Positions 43,701 through 52,618 of a stretch of 64,000 nucleotides of DNA are shown piece by piece (positions within the stretch are counted from its first letter, which is position 1; each line of letters begins with the position of its first letter). The DNA comes from Kosakonia quasisacchari. GTDB taxonomy: Bacteria > Pseudomonadota > Gammaproteobacteria > Enterobacterales > Enterobacteriaceae. The DNA is taken from the NCBI RefSeq assembly GCF_004331415.1, contig NZ_SJOP01000019.1:39705-103704 (forward strand). Reading direction: 5' to 3'. Both the position numbers and the translations under genes were made by a program. The notes below the pieces were generated by a model that was given only the letters and a program-made list of their open reading frames with translations, was not told the origin of the DNA and searched no databases.

Positions 43701-44324
43701 TCAACGCATATTAACAAATATACCGGTGGTAACATTATCTGTTAGCCGTACTACATGATAGATGACCTGCTTATTATGCGTTTTAATTTTTCTTTTAATA
43801 TTACCCTTATGTGATGATACTGTTTTCGCTTTGATATTCATCTGATCGGAGATTTGAATCGTATCTTGCCCAGACATCCACATTTTCAACATGCTTGACT
43901 CGGTACGACTTAGTGAAAGCGTTGGTAAATTAATGGTCCCAACGCTTTTTTTCTCTTTGTTGAGACAATCTCCCAGAATATTATCCAGCGACTCAGGCTT
44001 GATTGATTTAGAACTAATCAATAAGTTTTTGCGAACCAAAAGATATTCATCAAAGTGGATATTGGCGATAGCCATAAACACAATAAAAAGTGTGCGGGGA
44101 TGCTGATTAATGACTTGCTTAATGTGTTGACTGCTGCTTGGGTCATGAATAAAGCAGTCCTCATTAATAAACACCACGGTTGGCTGGAGTGTGGCGCAAG
44201 CTGATTCGAGTTCATCAACAGTTTGGATGTCGTTGATATCTCGCTTTTTAACCCCCCGGCTTGTCAGATACCCTGTTAATCCCAACCGGGTATAACTGCA
44301 TAAATCCATAATAATCGTTGACAT
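43701..44324 (-). CDS. rcsA: Colanic acid capsule activator RcsA
   Basis: The protein has 207 residues. The C-terminal LuxR-type helix-turn-helix (SLSRTESSMLKMWMSGQDTIQISDQMNIKAKTVSSHKGNIKRKIKTH) is characteristic, and the N-terminal part lacks a phosphorylatable receiver Asp set, as in RcsA. RcsA is Lon-sensitive and pairs with RcsB to activate capsule genes and repress flagellar genes. The gene is low in G+C compared with its neighbours, typical of this H-NS-silenced gene. A candidate RcsAB box lies 245 bases upstream. Confidence 0.95.
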   Translation of the reverse strand: MSTIIMDLCSYTRLGLTGYLTSRGVKKRDINDIQTVDELESACATLQPTVVFINEDCFIHDPSSSQHIKQVINQHPRTLFIVFMAIANIHFDEYLLVRKNLLISSKSIKPESLDNILGDCLNKEKKSVGTINLPTLSLSRTESSMLKMWMSGQDTIQISDQMNIKAKTVSSHKGNIKRKIKTHNKQVIYHVVRLTDNVTTGIFVNMR

Positions 44325-44568
44325 GGCATACCCTCACTCAATGCGTAACGATAATTCACCACCCGCCAGAAGCTTCAGAAGCCATACAGGAAAAACTTAT
44401 ATTACTGAAGTACGACGCGAAACTTCAGGCGAACCCACTATCCCGTAAAGTTAGGTATAATTTGCCAGGAATCATCTTAAAGTAAAGTAAATGTTGCGTT
44501 CTGTGAGAAGGCTAAAAACAAATAAGCCGCGCCAGATATATGGTGGGGGATGTTTTGCAAATTTAACT

Positions 44569-44582
44569 TTAGGAATATCCTC
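44569..44582 (-). promoter_or_regulatory. Candidate RcsAB box upstream of rcsA
   Basis: TTAGGAATATCCTC matches 10 of 14 positions of the known E. coli rcsA box (TAAGGATTATCCGA), with the AGGA/TCCT core intact. It lies 18 bases past the fliR stop codon and would serve rcsA autoactivation. Confidence 0.65.
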
Positions 44583-44600
44583 AGAAAGGCATTACTAAAG

Positions 44601-45398
44601 TCAGGGATTACTATTCTGTGGAAGCTCGCTAACAATATCAGCTAACAGATTGAAAATCTCACTGAATAAGCGCTCACAATAAGGGGCGATTAACGGCATC
44701 ATTGCCGCCATCAGTAAAATCCCAACGCTTAACGTAACGGGAAAACCAATCACGAAGACCGACAATTGCGGTGCCATGCGGTTCAGTAAACCAAGGGAAA
44801 GGTTAATGGTCAGCAGCAGTGTGATAACCGGTAACGCCAGCATTAACCCATTGAGGAAGATCATGCCCGCCGCGCGCGTGAGCGCCAGGTATGCATTACC
44901 GTTTACCGGGTTACCGCCAATTGGCAAGGTGTGGAATGTATCGACCAACATCGAAATTAACCACAAATGCCCATTGAAGGTGAGAAACAACAGCAGCGCC
45001 AGCATATCGAGGATTCGCGCCAGCACCGGCATGTTTAAGTGGCTGGTGGGGTCAACAAAGGTGGCGAAGGAGAGACCCATTTGCAGGCCAATCAGTTCAC
45101 CGGCGGTACGAATAGTCGCAAACGCGAACTGCATCGTGAAACCGAGCGCAACGCCAATCAGGATCTGCTGCAGTGCCAGCCAAAGTGCCGCCGGGGCGAA
45201 TACCGGTACATCCGGCGTTGGCGGTAAGGTTGGGGCGATAACAATGGTAATGACAATCCCCAGCCCCACTTTTATACGGCGTGGAATACGTGATTCGCTG
45301 AGAATCGGCGCGGTCATAATTAACGCCATCACGCGCAGCAGTGGCCAGAAATACATACTGATCCAATGTAGCCACTGGTCGCTGGTGACGTTCAACAT
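44601..45398 (-). CDS. fliR: Flagellar export gate protein FliR
   Basis: The 265-residue protein has about six membrane segments. It is the SpaR/FliR component of the FliPQR export gate in the inner membrane at the basal body centre (MGLSFATFVDPTSHLNMPVLARILDMLALLLFLTFNGHLW is typical). It is last in the fliF-fliR set of genes, eight bases after fliQ. No intrinsic terminator is evident after it. Confidence 0.95.
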   Translation of the reverse strand: MLNVTSDQWLHWISMYFWPLLRVMALIMTAPILSESRIPRRIKVGLGIVITIVIAPTLPPTPDVPVFAPAALWLALQQILIGVALGFTMQFAFATIRTAGELIGLQMGLSFATFVDPTSHLNMPVLARILDMLALLLFLTFNGHLWLISMLVDTFHTLPIGGNPVNGNAYLALTRAAGMIFLNGLMLALPVITLLLTINLSLGLLNRMAPQLSVFVIGFPVTLSVGILLMAAMMPLIAPYCERLFSEIFNLLADIVSELPQNSNP

Positions 45399-45406
45399 AA
45401 GTCGGC

Positions 45407-45676
45407 TTACCCGATGATATAAGGAATGTTGTTGAACAGGGCGCGCATGTAATCAAGCAGTAAATTCAGCATCCACGGCCCGGCAACCACAATCGTGACA
45501 AACACGGCGATGATTTTTGGGATAAAGGAGAGCGTCATTTCGTTGATCTGCGTCGCCGCCTGCAAAATACTGATAACCAGGCCCGTGACCAGCGCAACCA
45601 GCAGCAGGGGGGCAGCGAGCGCGAGCGCGACTTTCATCGCCTCGGTGCCCATCATCATGACCGATTCTGGTGTCAC
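45407..45676 (-). CDS. fliQ: Flagellar export gate protein FliQ
   Basis: The 89-residue protein has two membrane hairpin segments. MTPESVMMMGTEAMKVALALAAPLLLVALVTGLVISILQAATQINEMTLSFIPKI is a full match to FliQ. Four copies wrap the FliP5-FliR1 core of the type III export gate. Spacing to fliP is nine bases. Confidence 0.96.
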   Translation of the reverse strand: MTPESVMMMGTEAMKVALALAAPLLLVALVTGLVISILQAATQINEMTLSFIPKIIAVFVTIVVAGPWMLNLLLDYMRALFNNIPYIIG

Positions 45677-45685
45677 GGCTTACTC

Positions 45686-46423
45686 CTAACTGTAAAAGCT
45701 CTGGGCGAGTGAGCTGACAAGTAACTGCCAGCCATCCACCAACACAAACAGCATCAGTTTGAACGGCAGGGCAATGGTTGCGGGCGGTACCATCATCATC
45801 CCGAGCGCCATCAGGACGCTGGCGATCACCAGGTCGATAATCAAGAACGGGATAAAAATCGTAAAGCCTATCTGAAAGGCGGTTTTCAGCTCGCTGGTCA
45901 CATAAGCGGGCAACAAAATACGCATCGATACGGCTTCCGGCCCCTGAATTGGCGGGCTATTAGAGAGACGGGCAAACAGCGCCAAATCGGCTTCACGCGT
46001 TTGGCGCAGCATAAATTCGCGCAGCGGTTGCGCGCCGCGTTCCAGCGCCACATCCACGGAAATTTTATTTTCGCTAAACGGCTGATAGGCGTCGGTATAA
46101 ATCTTGTCGATTACCGGCGACATAATAAAAAAGGTCAAAAACAGCGCCAGCCCAAGCAGCACCTGGTTTGGTGGCGCAGAGGGGGTACCCAGCGCGTTTC
46201 GCAGCAGGCCAAACACAATGATGATGCGGGTAAAGCTGGTCATCATCAGCAAAATGGCGGGCAGGAAGGTGAGCGAGGTAATAAACACCAGCGTCTGCAC
46301 CGGCAGCGACCAGCTCTGACCACCACCGGCTATCGGCTGGCTAATCAAACCCGGAAGTTGTGCAAATGCCGCAGGGGCAACCAGCCATAACCCGGCCAGC
46401 GCTAAAGAGAACAAACGGCGCAT
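45686..46423 (-). CDS. fliP: Flagellar export gate protein FliP
   Basis: The protein has 245 residues. A cleavable signal peptide (1-21, ending AAFA) is followed by four membrane segments. Typical motifs are FITSLTFLPAILLMMTSFTRIIIVFGLLRNALGT and the late VASVLMALGMMMVPP. It forms the pentameric core of the export channel. It overlaps the fliO stop by one base. Confidence 0.96.
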   Translation of the reverse strand: MRRLFSLALAGLWLVAPAAFAQLPGLISQPIAGGGQSWSLPVQTLVFITSLTFLPAILLMMTSFTRIIIVFGLLRNALGTPSAPPNQVLLGLALFLTFFIMSPVIDKIYTDAYQPFSENKISVDVALERGAQPLREFMLRQTREADLALFARLSNSPPIQGPEAVSMRILLPAYVTSELKTAFQIGFTIFIPFLIIDLVIASVLMALGMMMVPPATIALPFKLMLFVLVDGWQLLVSSLAQSFYS

Positions 46424-46797
46424 CAGGATCTCCCGGAACGCTTAAGCAAATTCTTCATCACGGTCTGGAAATCCACATTTTTCACGTTCACGTCTTCACT
46501 TTCTGCGGGTGCGGGAGGAAGTTTGTGCAACAGATTGATGTTAGTGGGCGTAACGCCCAGCACCAGGCGTGCATCCTCAACATCCACGATTACCACGCGT
46601 TCACGCGTGCCGACCGTGGTGCTGGCGGTCACTTTTAAACCCCGGCCACTGGCGGTTTTGCCGCCGAGGCCAAGGCGTTTGGCGAGCCACGCGATAATCA
46701 GGATTAACGCGATCATGCCAAACAGCGCGCCACTGACCTGCAACAGTGGCGAACCGGAAAGGGCAGACGGTTGGGAAACCGTGGCCTGTGTTTTCAT
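46423..46797 (-). CDS. fliO: Flagellar biosynthesis protein FliO
   Basis: The 124-residue protein has one membrane segment (about 25-43, SGALFGMIALILIIAWLAKRLGL) and a cytoplasmic tail with VGTRERVVIVDVEDARLVLGVTPTNINLLHKLP. FliO helps assemble the FliP ring and is not part of the final gate. Seven bases separate it from fliN; it overlaps fliP by one base. Confidence 0.94.
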   Translation of the reverse strand: MKTQATVSQPSALSGSPLLQVSGALFGMIALILIIAWLAKRLGLGGKTASGRGLKVTASTTVGTRERVVIVDVEDARLVLGVTPTNINLLHKLPPAPAESEDVNVKNVDFQTVMKNLLKRSGRS

Positions 46798-46804
46798 GCT
46801 CGAC

Positions 46805-47221
46805 TCAGCGGCTCAAACGGCGCATACGCTCGGAAGGGGTGATGATATCGGTGATACGTACGCCGTATTTATCCGCAACAACCACCACTTCACCTTGAGC
46901 AATCAGATAACCGTTGATCAGGATATCCAGCGGTTCGCCCGCCAGCCCGTCAAGTGCCACCACGGAACCCTGCGTTAAACGCAGCAGCTCTTTAATTGTC
47001 ATACGCGTACGACCCAGTTCCACGGTCAGTTTGACCGGGATATCCATAATCAGGTCGATATCCTGGAGAGTGCCGCCAACATCACCACCGCCGAGTTGCT
47101 GGAACACGGCATCTGCCGCGCTTTTTGTCGCGGGAGTGGTTTTTTGTTCGTTCAACGCGTCAGCCCACAGATCGTCCAGTGCTCCGCTGTTCTCATCGGA
47201 CGGATTGTTCATATCACTCAT
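46805..47221 (-). CDS. fliN: Flagellar motor switch protein FliN
   Basis: The 138-residue protein has an acidic N-terminal part and a C-terminal SpoA domain (IDLIMDIPVKLTVELGRTRMTIKELLRLTQGSVVALDGLAGEPLDILING). It forms the lower C-ring with FliM and binds the export ATPase complex through FliH. Its start overlaps the fliM stop by four bases (ATGA-type), indicating coupling. Confidence 0.96.
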   Translation of the reverse strand: MSDMNNPSDENSGALDDLWADALNEQKTTPATKSAADAVFQQLGGGDVGGTLQDIDLIMDIPVKLTVELGRTRMTIKELLRLTQGSVVALDGLAGEPLDILINGYLIAQGEVVVVADKYGVRITDIITPSERMRRLSR

Positions 47222-48222
47222 TTGGGCTGTTCCTCATTCAGCGAATTCAAAATCGGGTTTATCAAGTGCTCTACACGTAACGCATATTGTCCGTTGACCG
47301 TACCATACTGGCTCGTTAGCACCGGTACGCCATCCACATGAGCGATAATGCGATCGGGTTTATCAATCGGCAGCACATCACCGGGTTGGAGCTTAAGTAT
47401 CTGCGACAGACGCAGGGGAATATCCGCGAAATTGGCAATCAAATTCAGTTCAGAGTGCTGAACCTGACGCACCAGGTTGTCACGCCAGTTCTGGTCTTCA
47501 TTACGGGAGTTTTCCAGCGGCGGGTTAACCAGCGTTTCGCGTAGCGGTTCGATCATGCTAAACGGCAGACAGATATTGAACTCACCCGTCAGGTTGCCGA
47601 TTTCAACATGGAACGGCGTGTTCACAACAATGTCGTTTGGCGATGTCGTGATGTTGGTGAATTTCACCTGCATCTCTGAACGCACATATTCCACATCAAG
47701 CGGGTGAATCGCCTTCCATGCATCGCTGTAGGCTTCAAGCGCCAGCTTCAGCATGCGGTTGATAACGCGCTGCTCAGTGTGTGTAAATTCACGGCCTTCC
47801 ACTTTCGTTGGAAAACGCCCGTCGCCGCCGAACAAGTTATCCACGGCGATAAACACCAGGCTTGGCGAGAAAACAAACAGGCCGGTGCCGCGCAGTGGTT
47901 TCAGGTGGATCAAGTTAAGGTTGGTCGGAACGGGTAAGTTACGCGCAAACTCGTGATAAGGCTGGATGCGGATCGCGCCGACGGTGATATCCGGGCTACG
48001 ACGCAGCAGGTTAAACAACCCCATACGGAACTGACGCGCAAAACGCTCATTGATGATCTCCAGCGCTTGCAGACGCTCACGCACCACGCGGCGCTGGGTA
48101 TTGGGATCATAGGGGCGAATATCGCTATCGCCACCCATACCCGGTTGCGGATCATCACTCTTATCGCTGTCTCCGTTGAGCAGCGCATCGATTTCGGCCT
48201 GAGAAAGAATGCTATCGCCCAT
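47218..48222 (-). CDS. fliM: Flagellar motor switch protein FliM
   Basis: The protein has 334 residues. The N-terminal LSQAEIDALLNGD is the CheY-P binding peptide. The CheC-like middle domain and the C-terminal SpoA domain follow. It forms the C-ring wall, and binding of CheY-P switches rotation to clockwise. Four bases separate it from fliL. Confidence 0.97.
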   Translation of the reverse strand: MGDSILSQAEIDALLNGDSDKSDDPQPGMGGDSDIRPYDPNTQRRVVRERLQALEIINERFARQFRMGLFNLLRRSPDITVGAIRIQPYHEFARNLPVPTNLNLIHLKPLRGTGLFVFSPSLVFIAVDNLFGGDGRFPTKVEGREFTHTEQRVINRMLKLALEAYSDAWKAIHPLDVEYVRSEMQVKFTNITTSPNDIVVNTPFHVEIGNLTGEFNICLPFSMIEPLRETLVNPPLENSRNEDQNWRDNLVRQVQHSELNLIANFADIPLRLSQILKLQPGDVLPIDKPDRIIAHVDGVPVLTSQYGTVNGQYALRVEHLINPILNSLNEEQPK

Positions 48223-48226
48223 GTCT

Positions 48227-48694
48227 TTACCGCAAAATGAAAGCTGTATAAAGAACGTCAGTGACTTCCTGCTTCGGTTGTCCTGGCACTAACGGCGTTG
48301 CGATCGTTTCTTTAATCGCGGTAGCAAGGTTCTGCTTGCCTTCGTTGGTTGCAAGCTGTGCTGCGTCCTGACGTGAGAACAACATCAACAAGCGGCTGCG
48401 TACTTCCGGCAGATATTCGCTAAGTCTGGCGCGCGTAGCGTCATCTTTCAGACGCAGTGTGATACCGACATACAACACACGGTCAGCATCGCCCAGATTC
48501 ACTGTGAAGGTGTCGAGAGCGAAGAAAACCGGCGCAGGCGGAGGAGGCGCTTCCACTTTTGCGTTAGCCGCAGGTTTCTGTTGCATACGCCAGTAACTAT
48601 AGCCAGCGGTGGCGCAAGCTGCGAGTGTGATTAACACCAGCAGCGGGATCCAGATAGAACGCTTACGTTTTTTGTTAATAGCGGAGTCAGTCAT
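48227..48694 (-). CDS. fliL: Flagellar basal-body-associated protein FliL
   Basis: The 155-residue protein has one N-terminal membrane segment (about 14-34, IWIPLLVLITLAACATAGYSYW), a proline-rich linker, and a periplasmic domain with FFALDTFTVNLGD. FliL supports stator function near the motor. The 103-base gap to fliK could hold an internal promoter, but I saw no clear one. Confidence 0.95.
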   Translation of the reverse strand: MTDSAINKKRKRSIWIPLLVLITLAACATAGYSYWRMQQKPAANAKVEAPPPPAPVFFALDTFTVNLGDADRVLYVGITLRLKDDATRARLSEYLPEVRSRLLMLFSRQDAAQLATNEGKQNLATAIKETIATPLVPGQPKQEVTDVLYTAFILR

Positions 48695-48797
48695 CTGTTA
48701 CGGGCTTCCTGTTAGTACTGCTTATGAGCTGATTATCCCGTGTCCTGCTTCCGTCAAAGCGCGGAAAAGACGGGGATAATCATGCTACCTCTGGCGT

Positions 48798-50072
48798 TTA
48801 GGCAAAGATGTCGACTGCGCCGTTACCGCGAGCCGCAGATTGCAGGCTCGCCGGAGCGACTAACGCGTCGCCATCATCCGTGCCAAACAGATCGCCTGCG
48901 CCAGAACGCGAAGCCTGTTGCTGCTGCTGAGAGGCCTGTTGTTGCTGTTGCTGACCCGCAAAAGACTCACTGCTGATATTGCTCTGACCCAGTTGAATAC
49001 CGCTTTCTGCAAGCGAGGTACGCAGCATCGGCAGCGCCGCTTCCAGTGCCTGGCGAACATGGCTGTGCGCCGAAACCATCTGCAACTGCGCCTGGTTATC
49101 TTCGAGCTTAATAGAGATCTGCACTTGACCCAGATCTTCTGGGTGCAGACGCAGCTCCGCACTCTGCTGGCCCTGGCGGGTAAAGAGCGTGACATGCTGG
49201 CTGATATTCTGCTGCCACTCATGGCTACCGAGCGGGGCGCTAATCACCGACGCGGCGACTGGCGTGCTGGCGTGCGCGGCACTGGCAGTGGTGGTCACCG
49301 GCGCGATGCTGGCGGTGGTATTGGTGGTTTGCAGCGCATTATCATTATCTTTCTTCACCGCCGCAGAAGAGGAGGCGAGTGCCGCCGTCTGCTGGGCATC
49401 ATCCGCTACCTGGAACGGCGTGGTGCTGGTGGTGTTGTCATTTTTCGCACTGCCGCGCGGTAAGTCAGCATCGGTAGTCAGCGAATTGGTATTCAGTGCG
49501 CGGTTCGCCGCCCTGGCAACATCTACGCCGCTTGTGGTATTAGCCGGTTGTGCACTGGCGTTATTTAACTGCGCGGCTTGTTGATGCGGGAGCATCGCCA
49601 TCAGCGCGCTTAAACCTGCCAGCTCTTCATCACTTAAATCGGTTTTGTTTTCGCTGTCACCGGCTTTAGCGGTTTTGCTCAATGCAGCCAGCACATCGGT
49701 TTTCGCCGCAGGCGTCAGGCCAGAAAACAGTTTTTGCACGTCAGCGTCGCTTGCTGCCGAAGCAATCAGATCGCTTTTCGCACTCTGGCGCGCCAGCAGT
49801 TCCGCCAGTTTTTGCGCCGGAGTCTGAGCCTGCGCCTCTTCGCCGGTGGCTGCCGTTGCCGGCAGGTTGCCTTTCGCCAGCTTGCCGCTCAGGGCGGCAG
49901 CTTGCAGATCGGCAAGCGTAATCGGCGCGTCGCTCTCCTGCCCTTGGCCGCCGGTCATTGCACCCGTCAGCAGAGCGAGGAAATCTTGTGCAGAATCGCC
50001 GCCGCTTTTGCCGGCTTGCACACCGGTGGTGGCATCGGATTCTGTCATTAACAGTTTTGACAAGTTGATCAT
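48798..50072 (-). CDS. fliK: Flagellar hook-length control protein FliK
   Basis: The protein has 424 residues, longer than E. coli FliK (375) in its disordered Ala/Thr/Ser-rich central ruler. The conserved C-terminal switch domain is present (ELRLHPEDLGQVQISIKLEDNQAQLQMVSAHSHVRQALEAALPMLR), followed by a Gln-rich tail. FliK is secreted during hook assembly, measures length and flips FlhB specificity. The start overlaps the fliJ stop by four bases. Confidence 0.94.
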   Translation of the reverse strand: MINLSKLLMTESDATTGVQAGKSGGDSAQDFLALLTGAMTGGQGQESDAPITLADLQAAALSGKLAKGNLPATAATGEEAQAQTPAQKLAELLARQSAKSDLIASAASDADVQKLFSGLTPAAKTDVLAALSKTAKAGDSENKTDLSDEELAGLSALMAMLPHQQAAQLNNASAQPANTTSGVDVARAANRALNTNSLTTDADLPRGSAKNDNTTSTTPFQVADDAQQTAALASSSAAVKKDNDNALQTTNTTASIAPVTTTASAAHASTPVAASVISAPLGSHEWQQNISQHVTLFTRQGQQSAELRLHPEDLGQVQISIKLEDNQAQLQMVSAHSHVRQALEAALPMLRTSLAESGIQLGQSNISSESFAGQQQQQQASQQQQQASRSGAGDLFGTDDGDALVAPASLQSAARGNGAVDIFA

Positions 50073-50512
50073 TCTATTTTCCTCAGGGACGCGCGCTGTG
50101 CAAATTCATCCATTTTTTTCTGATCGAGACGGTTTTCCGCCAGTAACGCCGCGGCGCTTTGCCGCTCCTGCAATGTCTGCCAGGCCTGTAAGCGTTGTTT
50201 CTTTTCACGCCAGCTACCCAGGGCACTATCGACTTTTTCATTCCACTGCGCTAACTGCAGACGGTGCTGCTCAATCGCTTTTTCCAGCGTCTGAATAAAT
50301 TGCTGATAATTCTGCCAGCGTTGGTTATCAATCCCCTGGCTCATGTTGTTATTCAGACTGCTGCGATACTCATGCTGATATTCAATCAGCATTTTTAATT
50401 GCTCTTCCGCTTGCTGGCAGCCGCGACGCATCTCACCCAGTTTCAGGGCGGCGTCGTCAACTTCTTTCTCTGCCAAATCCTTTAGCGTCGTTAATGCGCT
50501 GTTTTGCGTCAT
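50069..50512 (-). CDS. fliJ: Flagellar export chaperone-type protein FliJ
   Basis: The 147-residue protein is almost entirely a two-helix coiled coil (TTLKDLAEKEVDDAALKLGEMRRGCQQAEEQL). FliJ inserts into the FliI hexamer as the central stalk and couples it to FlhA. Nineteen bases separate it from fliI. Confidence 0.95.
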   Translation of the reverse strand: MTQNSALTTLKDLAEKEVDDAALKLGEMRRGCQQAEEQLKMLIEYQHEYRSSLNNNMSQGIDNQRWQNYQQFIQTLEKAIEQHRLQLAQWNEKVDSALGSWREKKQRLQAWQTLQERQSAAALLAENRLDQKKMDEFAQRASLRKIE

Positions 50513-50531
50513 AAGTCAGCTCTCCACTACC

Positions 50532-51902
50532 TTAGACTGTCGGGAAGATCAGCTCTAATGCCTGTATTGAATCTTCCCACCCGGCACGTTCAAAAATGCC
50601 CTGCTGCAGGAAGGCTTCCAGGTGTGGCCACAATGTGATGGCTTTATCCAGCATTGGGTCGCTACCGCGCGCATATGCGCCAACACTGACCAGATCGCGG
50701 TTACGTTGGAAGCTCGACAGCAACTGTTTAAAGTTCCGGACTCTGGCGTAATGTTGTTCCGTAATTAACGCTGTCATCGCACGACTGATGGAGGCCTCAA
50801 TGTCTATGGCCGGATAGTGACCGGCTTCCGCCAGGCGGCGGGACAAGACAATGTGTCCATCAAGAATTGCACGTGCGGAGTCAGCGATCGGATCTTGCTG
50901 GTCATCCCCTTCGGTGAGAACGGTATAAAACGCGGTGATCGAACCGCCGCCGTGAATACCGTTCCCCGCGCGTTCCACCAGCGCCGGTAATTTGGCGAAG
51001 ACAGAAGGGGGATAGCCTTTCGTCGCTGGCGGTTCGCCAATGGCCAGCGCGATTTCACGCTGCGCCATGGCATAACGCGTCAGGGAGTCCATGATCAGAA
51101 GCACATGCTGACCGCGGTCACGGAAATCTTCAGCAATGCGCGTCGCGTACGCAGCGCCCTGCATACGCAATAAAGGAGAAACGTCTGCCGGGGCGGCAAT
51201 GACCACCGAACGTGCGCGACCTTCCGCGCCAAGGATGTTCTCGATAAAATCTTTTACTTCGCGGCCACGTTCGCCAATCAGCCCCACGACGATAACGTCA
51301 GCCTGGGTATAACGGGCCATCATGCCTAACAACACGCTTTTACCGACGCCGGAACCAGCGAACAGACCCATACGCTGGCCACGACCAACGGTCAGCAGTG
51401 CGTTAATGGCGCGCACGCCGGTATCGAGTACATGCTCAATCGCCGTACGTTGTAAGGGGTTAAACGGCTGCGTGACCAGCGCGCCGGTTTCACCGGTTTC
51501 CGGTGCGGGCAGACCGTCGAGCGGCTTGCCGCCGCCATCCAGCACGCGGCCAAGCAGGGCAGGGCCGAGCGGCAGTTGTTTACTGCTTTGCAAACCATCA
51601 CCTAACACGCTGCGGGCATAAACGCGTGCGCCAGGCAAAATACCTTCGACTTCTTCCAGCGGCATCAAAAACAGACGCTGACCGTTGAAGCCCACCACTT
51701 CACATTCGACTTCGCGTGTTTCGACACCGTCCTGACGCTCAATAATGCAGGTCGCACCCAGCGGCAGTTGCAGGCCGGTCGCTTCCAGCACCAGACCTGT
51801 CGCGCGGGTCAGTCGACCATAACGGCGCACAGAGGGCAGCTGCGCCATCTTGACTTCAAAGTTATCCAGCGTCGTTAGCCAGCGGGTCAAACGTGCGGTC
51901 AT
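50532..51902 (-). CDS. fliI: Flagellar export ATPase FliI
   Basis: The protein has 456 residues from the ATG at 51902, the E. coli start; it overlaps the fliH stop by one base (TAATG). Walker A is GSGVGKS (about residue 176) and Walker B ends VLLIMDSLTRYA. It is homologous to F1 beta and energises or primes export of flagellar proteins at the base of the C-ring. Confidence 0.97.
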   Translation of the reverse strand: MTARLTRWLTTLDNFEVKMAQLPSVRRYGRLTRATGLVLEATGLQLPLGATCIIERQDGVETREVECEVVGFNGQRLFLMPLEEVEGILPGARVYARSVLGDGLQSSKQLPLGPALLGRVLDGGGKPLDGLPAPETGETGALVTQPFNPLQRTAIEHVLDTGVRAINALLTVGRGQRMGLFAGSGVGKSVLLGMMARYTQADVIVVGLIGERGREVKDFIENILGAEGRARSVVIAAPADVSPLLRMQGAAYATRIAEDFRDRGQHVLLIMDSLTRYAMAQREIALAIGEPPATKGYPPSVFAKLPALVERAGNGIHGGGSITAFYTVLTEGDDQQDPIADSARAILDGHIVLSRRLAEAGHYPAIDIEASISRAMTALITEQHYARVRNFKQLLSSFQRNRDLVSVGAYARGSDPMLDKAITLWPHLEAFLQQGIFERAGWEDSIQALELIFPTV

Positions 51903-52618
51903 TAAACTACTCCCGGCGCCGCCAGACGGCACAGTTCTTGCCAGCGTGTTGCCACGCTGGCGTCGAGATCGCCTTCATCGGCGGACACTTTGCAACCGCC
52001 CGGATGCAGGGTCGGGTCGCCACGCAAACGCCAGCCGTGCAGGCTGAGGGTTGCGCCAAGCATCTCTTCCACGCGCTGCAAATCGTCCGGATGCACGCGC
52101 AACTGCGGTTTACCGCTGAACAGCGGCTCTTGCTGAATTAAATGTTGGATCTGCTTAATCAGCGCGCTGTTATCAACAACCGGCACCTGGCCTAACACCT
52201 GGCGTGCGGCTTCCAGCGCCATCTGCATCAGACGCGACGCGATAACGCTGTCCAGCGCATCCAGCGTGTACTGGAATTCGCTGACCAGTTGCTGCATGCG
52301 GGCATGTATCGGAGCCTGTTGCTGGCGCGCCTGGTTCAGGCCATCTTCGCGCCCTTGCGCCAGACCTTCCTGATAGCCGACGTCGTGACCCGCTTTGCGA
52401 CCTTCTGCCAGACCGGCGTTATAACCGGCGTCGTGTGCCTGCATCTGGATCTGCGCCAGTTGCTGTTGCAGCTTCTGTTCTTGTGATATCTCGTCTTCTT
52501 CGCCGTCCGCCTCAGCGGCTGACGAGGACTCTTTCATCAGCAGGGGGGCGAACTCAGCCGCCAGCGGGAGAGCCAGATCATCCGGCGTCCAGATTTTCCA
52601 CGGCAATTCATTAGACAT
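51902..52618 (-). CDS. fliH: Flagellar export regulator FliH
   Basis: The protein has 238 residues from the ATG at 52618 (MSNELPWKIWTPDDLALP, the usual start). The middle contains glycine-repeat helices of the A/GxxxG type (AGYNAGLAEGRKAGHDVGYQEGLAQGREDG), diagnostic of FliH. The C-terminal part binds FliI. It anchors the ATPase to FliN. The start lies inside the last codons of fliG (8-base overlap). Confidence 0.95.
   Translation of the reverse strand: MSNELPWKIWTPDDLALPLAAEFAPLLMKESSSAAEADGEEDEISQEQKLQQQLAQIQMQAHDAGYNAGLAEGRKAGHDVGYQEGLAQGREDGLNQARQQQAPIHARMQQLVSEFQYTLDALDSVIASRLMQMALEAARQVLGQVPVVDNSALIKQIQHLIQQEPLFSGKPQLRVHPDDLQRVEEMLGATLSLHGWRLRGDPTLHPGGCKVSADEGDLDASVATRWQELCRLAAPGVV

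Noticed and set aside
49150..49590. Long plus-strand frames opposite fliK
   Set aside because: They are shadows caused by the Ala/Thr-rich codons of fliK; they have no ribosome site.
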